Positions 62,679-64,000 of a DNA stretch of 64,000 bases are shown here, one piece after another. The stretch is taken from NCBI RefSeq assembly GCF_025532145.1, contig NZ_ARXS01000001.1:310001-374000 (forward strand), read 5' to 3'. The notes under the pieces are model-generated. The model saw nothing but the letters and a program-made list of their open reading frames with translations, searched no databases and had not been told where the DNA came from. Position 1 is the stretch's first letter. Each line of letters opens with the position of its first letter. The DNA comes from Alloalcanivorax balearicus MACL04. GTDB taxonomy: Bacteria; Pseudomonadota; Gammaproteobacteria; Pseudomonadales; Alcanivoracaceae. Position numbers and translations under genes: made by a program.

Positions 62679-63200
62679 TCAACTGATGATCTTGTTCGGC
62701 GGGCCGGGATAACCGGTGGTGCGGGCGGCATCCGGCTTCACGTACCAGGCCATGTGGAACGGTTGGGTGAGGCCTCGGAACGCGGCCCTTGGCAGCTCGC
62801 TTTCGCTGCGTGACCAGTGATCCAGGGTCGCGCTGAGCTGTTCTTCGGTTTGCTCGGCGAAATGTTTCCAGGTGCCGGTGAGGTACCAACGCCCCGGGGC
62901 CAGTTGCAGCAGATCGAGCAACTCGAACACCGCGCCACGGGTGCCGGGCATACCGCCGTCGAGAAGGTCATCGAAAGCCATCAGCGCCTGGTCGGCGGTG
63001 GCGTCCGCCGCGGCCAGGGCCGGTGCCAGCAGCACCCGGGCCAGCGGTCTGAGCAAGGTGACGTCCTGGGAGCGCAGGTGGCGGTAACCATGGGCCGGAC
63101 CGTCGTTGCGGCTGCAGCCGGTCAACAGGGCCAGACTTGATCCCGCCGTCAGCATGACACTGGCGCCGGCGCTGAGTTTGAGAAAGTCGCGACGATCCAT
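62679..63200 (-). CDS. Tat-signal small partner protein of the GMC oxidoreductase
   Basis: 173 aa from ATG 63198-63200. Twin-arginine signal MDRRDFLKLSAGASVMLTA (RRxFLK) followed by a lipobox-like LLTGC. The remainder is helical and resembles gluconate 2-dehydrogenase subunit 3-type partners; export or membrane attachment of the GMC enzyme is the likely job. 45 bp upstream of the GMC gene. Confidence 0.75.
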   Translation of the reverse strand: MDRRDFLKLSAGASVMLTAGSSLALLTGCSRNDGPAHGYRHLRSQDVTLLRPLARVLLAPALAAADATADQALMAFDDLLDGGMPGTRGAVFELLDLLQLAPGRWYLTGTWKHFAEQTEEQLSATLDHWSRSESELPRAAFRGLTQPFHMAWYVKPDAARTTGYPGPPNKIIS

Positions 63201-63284
63201 TCCCGGTTTCCATCCTGATTGTGTTGTTGTGCTTGTTATCACGACCGGACGGGCGTCACCGAAAAGTCACGCCCGCCGGGCCGG

Positions 63285-64000
63285 CTATTTGAGCAGATAC
63301 TTATAGATGAAACGGTGCATGCCCCGGCCGTAGGGTGGCAGGATATGTTTGGTGCCGTTGAACTTGCCCTTGCGGTAGACCCCTTTGGCCTTGGAGAAGG
63401 TCAGGAAGCCTTCGTGGCCGTGGTAATGGCCCATCCCCGAGGGACCGACACCGCCGAACGGCATGTCATCCACGCCCACGTGACTGACGGTATCGTTGAG
63501 ACAGACGCCGCCAGCGTGGGTATTGCGCAGCACGTATTGCGCGTTGCCGCTGTTCCAGTCGAAGTAATACAACGCCAGCGGGCGGGGCCGGTCATTGACG
63601 TAATCCAGGGCCTGATCGAGCCCCTTATAGGGCATCACCAGCATCAAGGGGCCGAAGATTTCGTCTTGGGCGATTTTCATGTCGTCGGTGACATTCAGCA
63701 CCAGAGTGTGTGGCAGCTTGCGGCTGTCGCCGAGATCCTCATTGGCGGGGTTGATGCTGACGATGCGGGCACCTTTTTCTTCTGCGTCGCGCAGGTATCC
63801 CTGCAGGCGTTGGTACTGGCGGTCGTTGATGATGCTGGTGTAGTCCGGGTTTTCCGCCATGGTCGGATACAGCTTGCCGATCTGCGCGCGCCACTGTTCG
63901 ACGAATTCCTCCACCCGCTGTTCGGGGCAAAGAATATAATCCGGCGCCACACAGGTCTGACCGCTGTTCAGACATTTACCAAAGGCGATACGCTCCACCG
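63285..64000 (-). CDS. Aldehyde dehydrogenase (coniferyl-aldehyde type), 5' end cut by the window edge
   Basis: About 238 codons of roughly 470-480 are in the window. The catalytic Cys lies in FGKCLNSGQTCVAPD near the right edge. The rest has ALDH blocks EIFGPLMLVMPYKGL, NDTVSHVGVDDMPFGGVGPS and GMGHYHGHEGFLTFSK, and ends with KYLLK. Close to coniferyl aldehyde dehydrogenase (CalB); in alkane degraders such enzymes also oxidise aliphatic aldehydes. Same strand as the Tat-partner and GMC genes. Confidence 0.85.
   Translation of the reverse strand, partial: VERIAFGKCLNSGQTCVAPDYILCPEQRVEEFVEQWRAQIGKLYPTMAENPDYTSIINDRQYQRLQGYLRDAEEKGARIVSINPANEDLGDSRKLPHTLVLNVTDDMKIAQDEIFGPLMLVMPYKGLDQALDYVNDRPRPLALYYFDWNSGNAQYVLRNTHAGGVCLNDTVSHVGVDDMPFGGVGPSGMGHYHGHEGFLTFSKAKGVYRKGKFNGTKHILPPYGRGMHRFIYKYLLK

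Overview
The window looks like a chromosomal origin segment of a GC-rich marine gammaproteobacterium. The order mnmE-yidC-rnpA-rpmH / oriC / dnaA-dnaN-recF-gyrB, glyQ-glyS and gmhB-plsC near gyrB, and the GMC oxidoreductase next to a coniferyl-aldehyde-type dehydrogenase fit the Alcanivorax/Alloalcanivorax or Pseudomonas neighbourhood. The genus is an inference from gene content and order. No tRNA, rRNA or CRISPR array was found.

Layout. (a) 1-2.9 kb: a left-edge fumC fragment, a MaoC hydratase-like gene and a DUF2254 membrane protein. (b) 2.94-18.18 kb: a genomic island inserted in the 3' end of mnmE. It is bounded by two 18-bp imperfect repeats (16/18) that match, from memory, the SGI1-type mnmE/trmE attachment site. 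It carries a P4-type integrase beside mnmE, a second tyrosine recombinase, a frameshifted STY4528-type replication gene, and a one-strand defence block: Fic, Res, Mod, a nucleoside-deoxyribosyltransferase-like protein and a RelE-UvrD fusion. (c) 18.2-28.5 kb: replication core with oriC, DnaA boxes and two perfect 16-bp parS palindromes inside recF. (d) 28.6-30.4 kb: H-NS-family protein, plsC, gmhB. (e) 30.4-37.4 kb: an uptake/catabolic module (GntR, deacetylase-like, NTF2-like, branched-chain-type ABC transporter with a LivM-LivG-LivF triple fusion) lying between gmhB and glyS, a pair usually closer together. (f) 37.4-49.4 kb: glyS, glyQ, tag, a glutamine amidotransferase-like gene, an acetyltransferase, a TetR gene with an MFS-acyltransferase fusion, a retropepsin-like protein, an FAH-family enzyme, a D-2-hydroxyglutarate dehydrogenase-like gene and serA. 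(g) 49.5-53.2 kb: a four-gene LpoB-type envelope operon. (h) 53.2-64 kb: CPA2 antiporter, a lipoprotein, VOC, AraC, ggt, coaD, an epimerase with a divergent MerR, GMC oxidoreductase with a Tat-signal partner, and a right-edge aldehyde dehydrogenase.

The strongest candidate for an under-described system is the 6.1-16.5 kb defence block. A type III-like restriction-modification pair is translationally coupled (overlaps or gaps of 1-2 bases) to an NDT/TIR-like nucleotide-processing protein and to a UvrD helicase carrying an N-terminal RelE/ParE-like domain. A Fic protein with a visible inhibitory motif lies upstream, behind a cluster of repeated operator-like motifs. The mod specificity region is clearly AT-richer than the rest of the gene, which suggests that its target recognition domain was exchanged.
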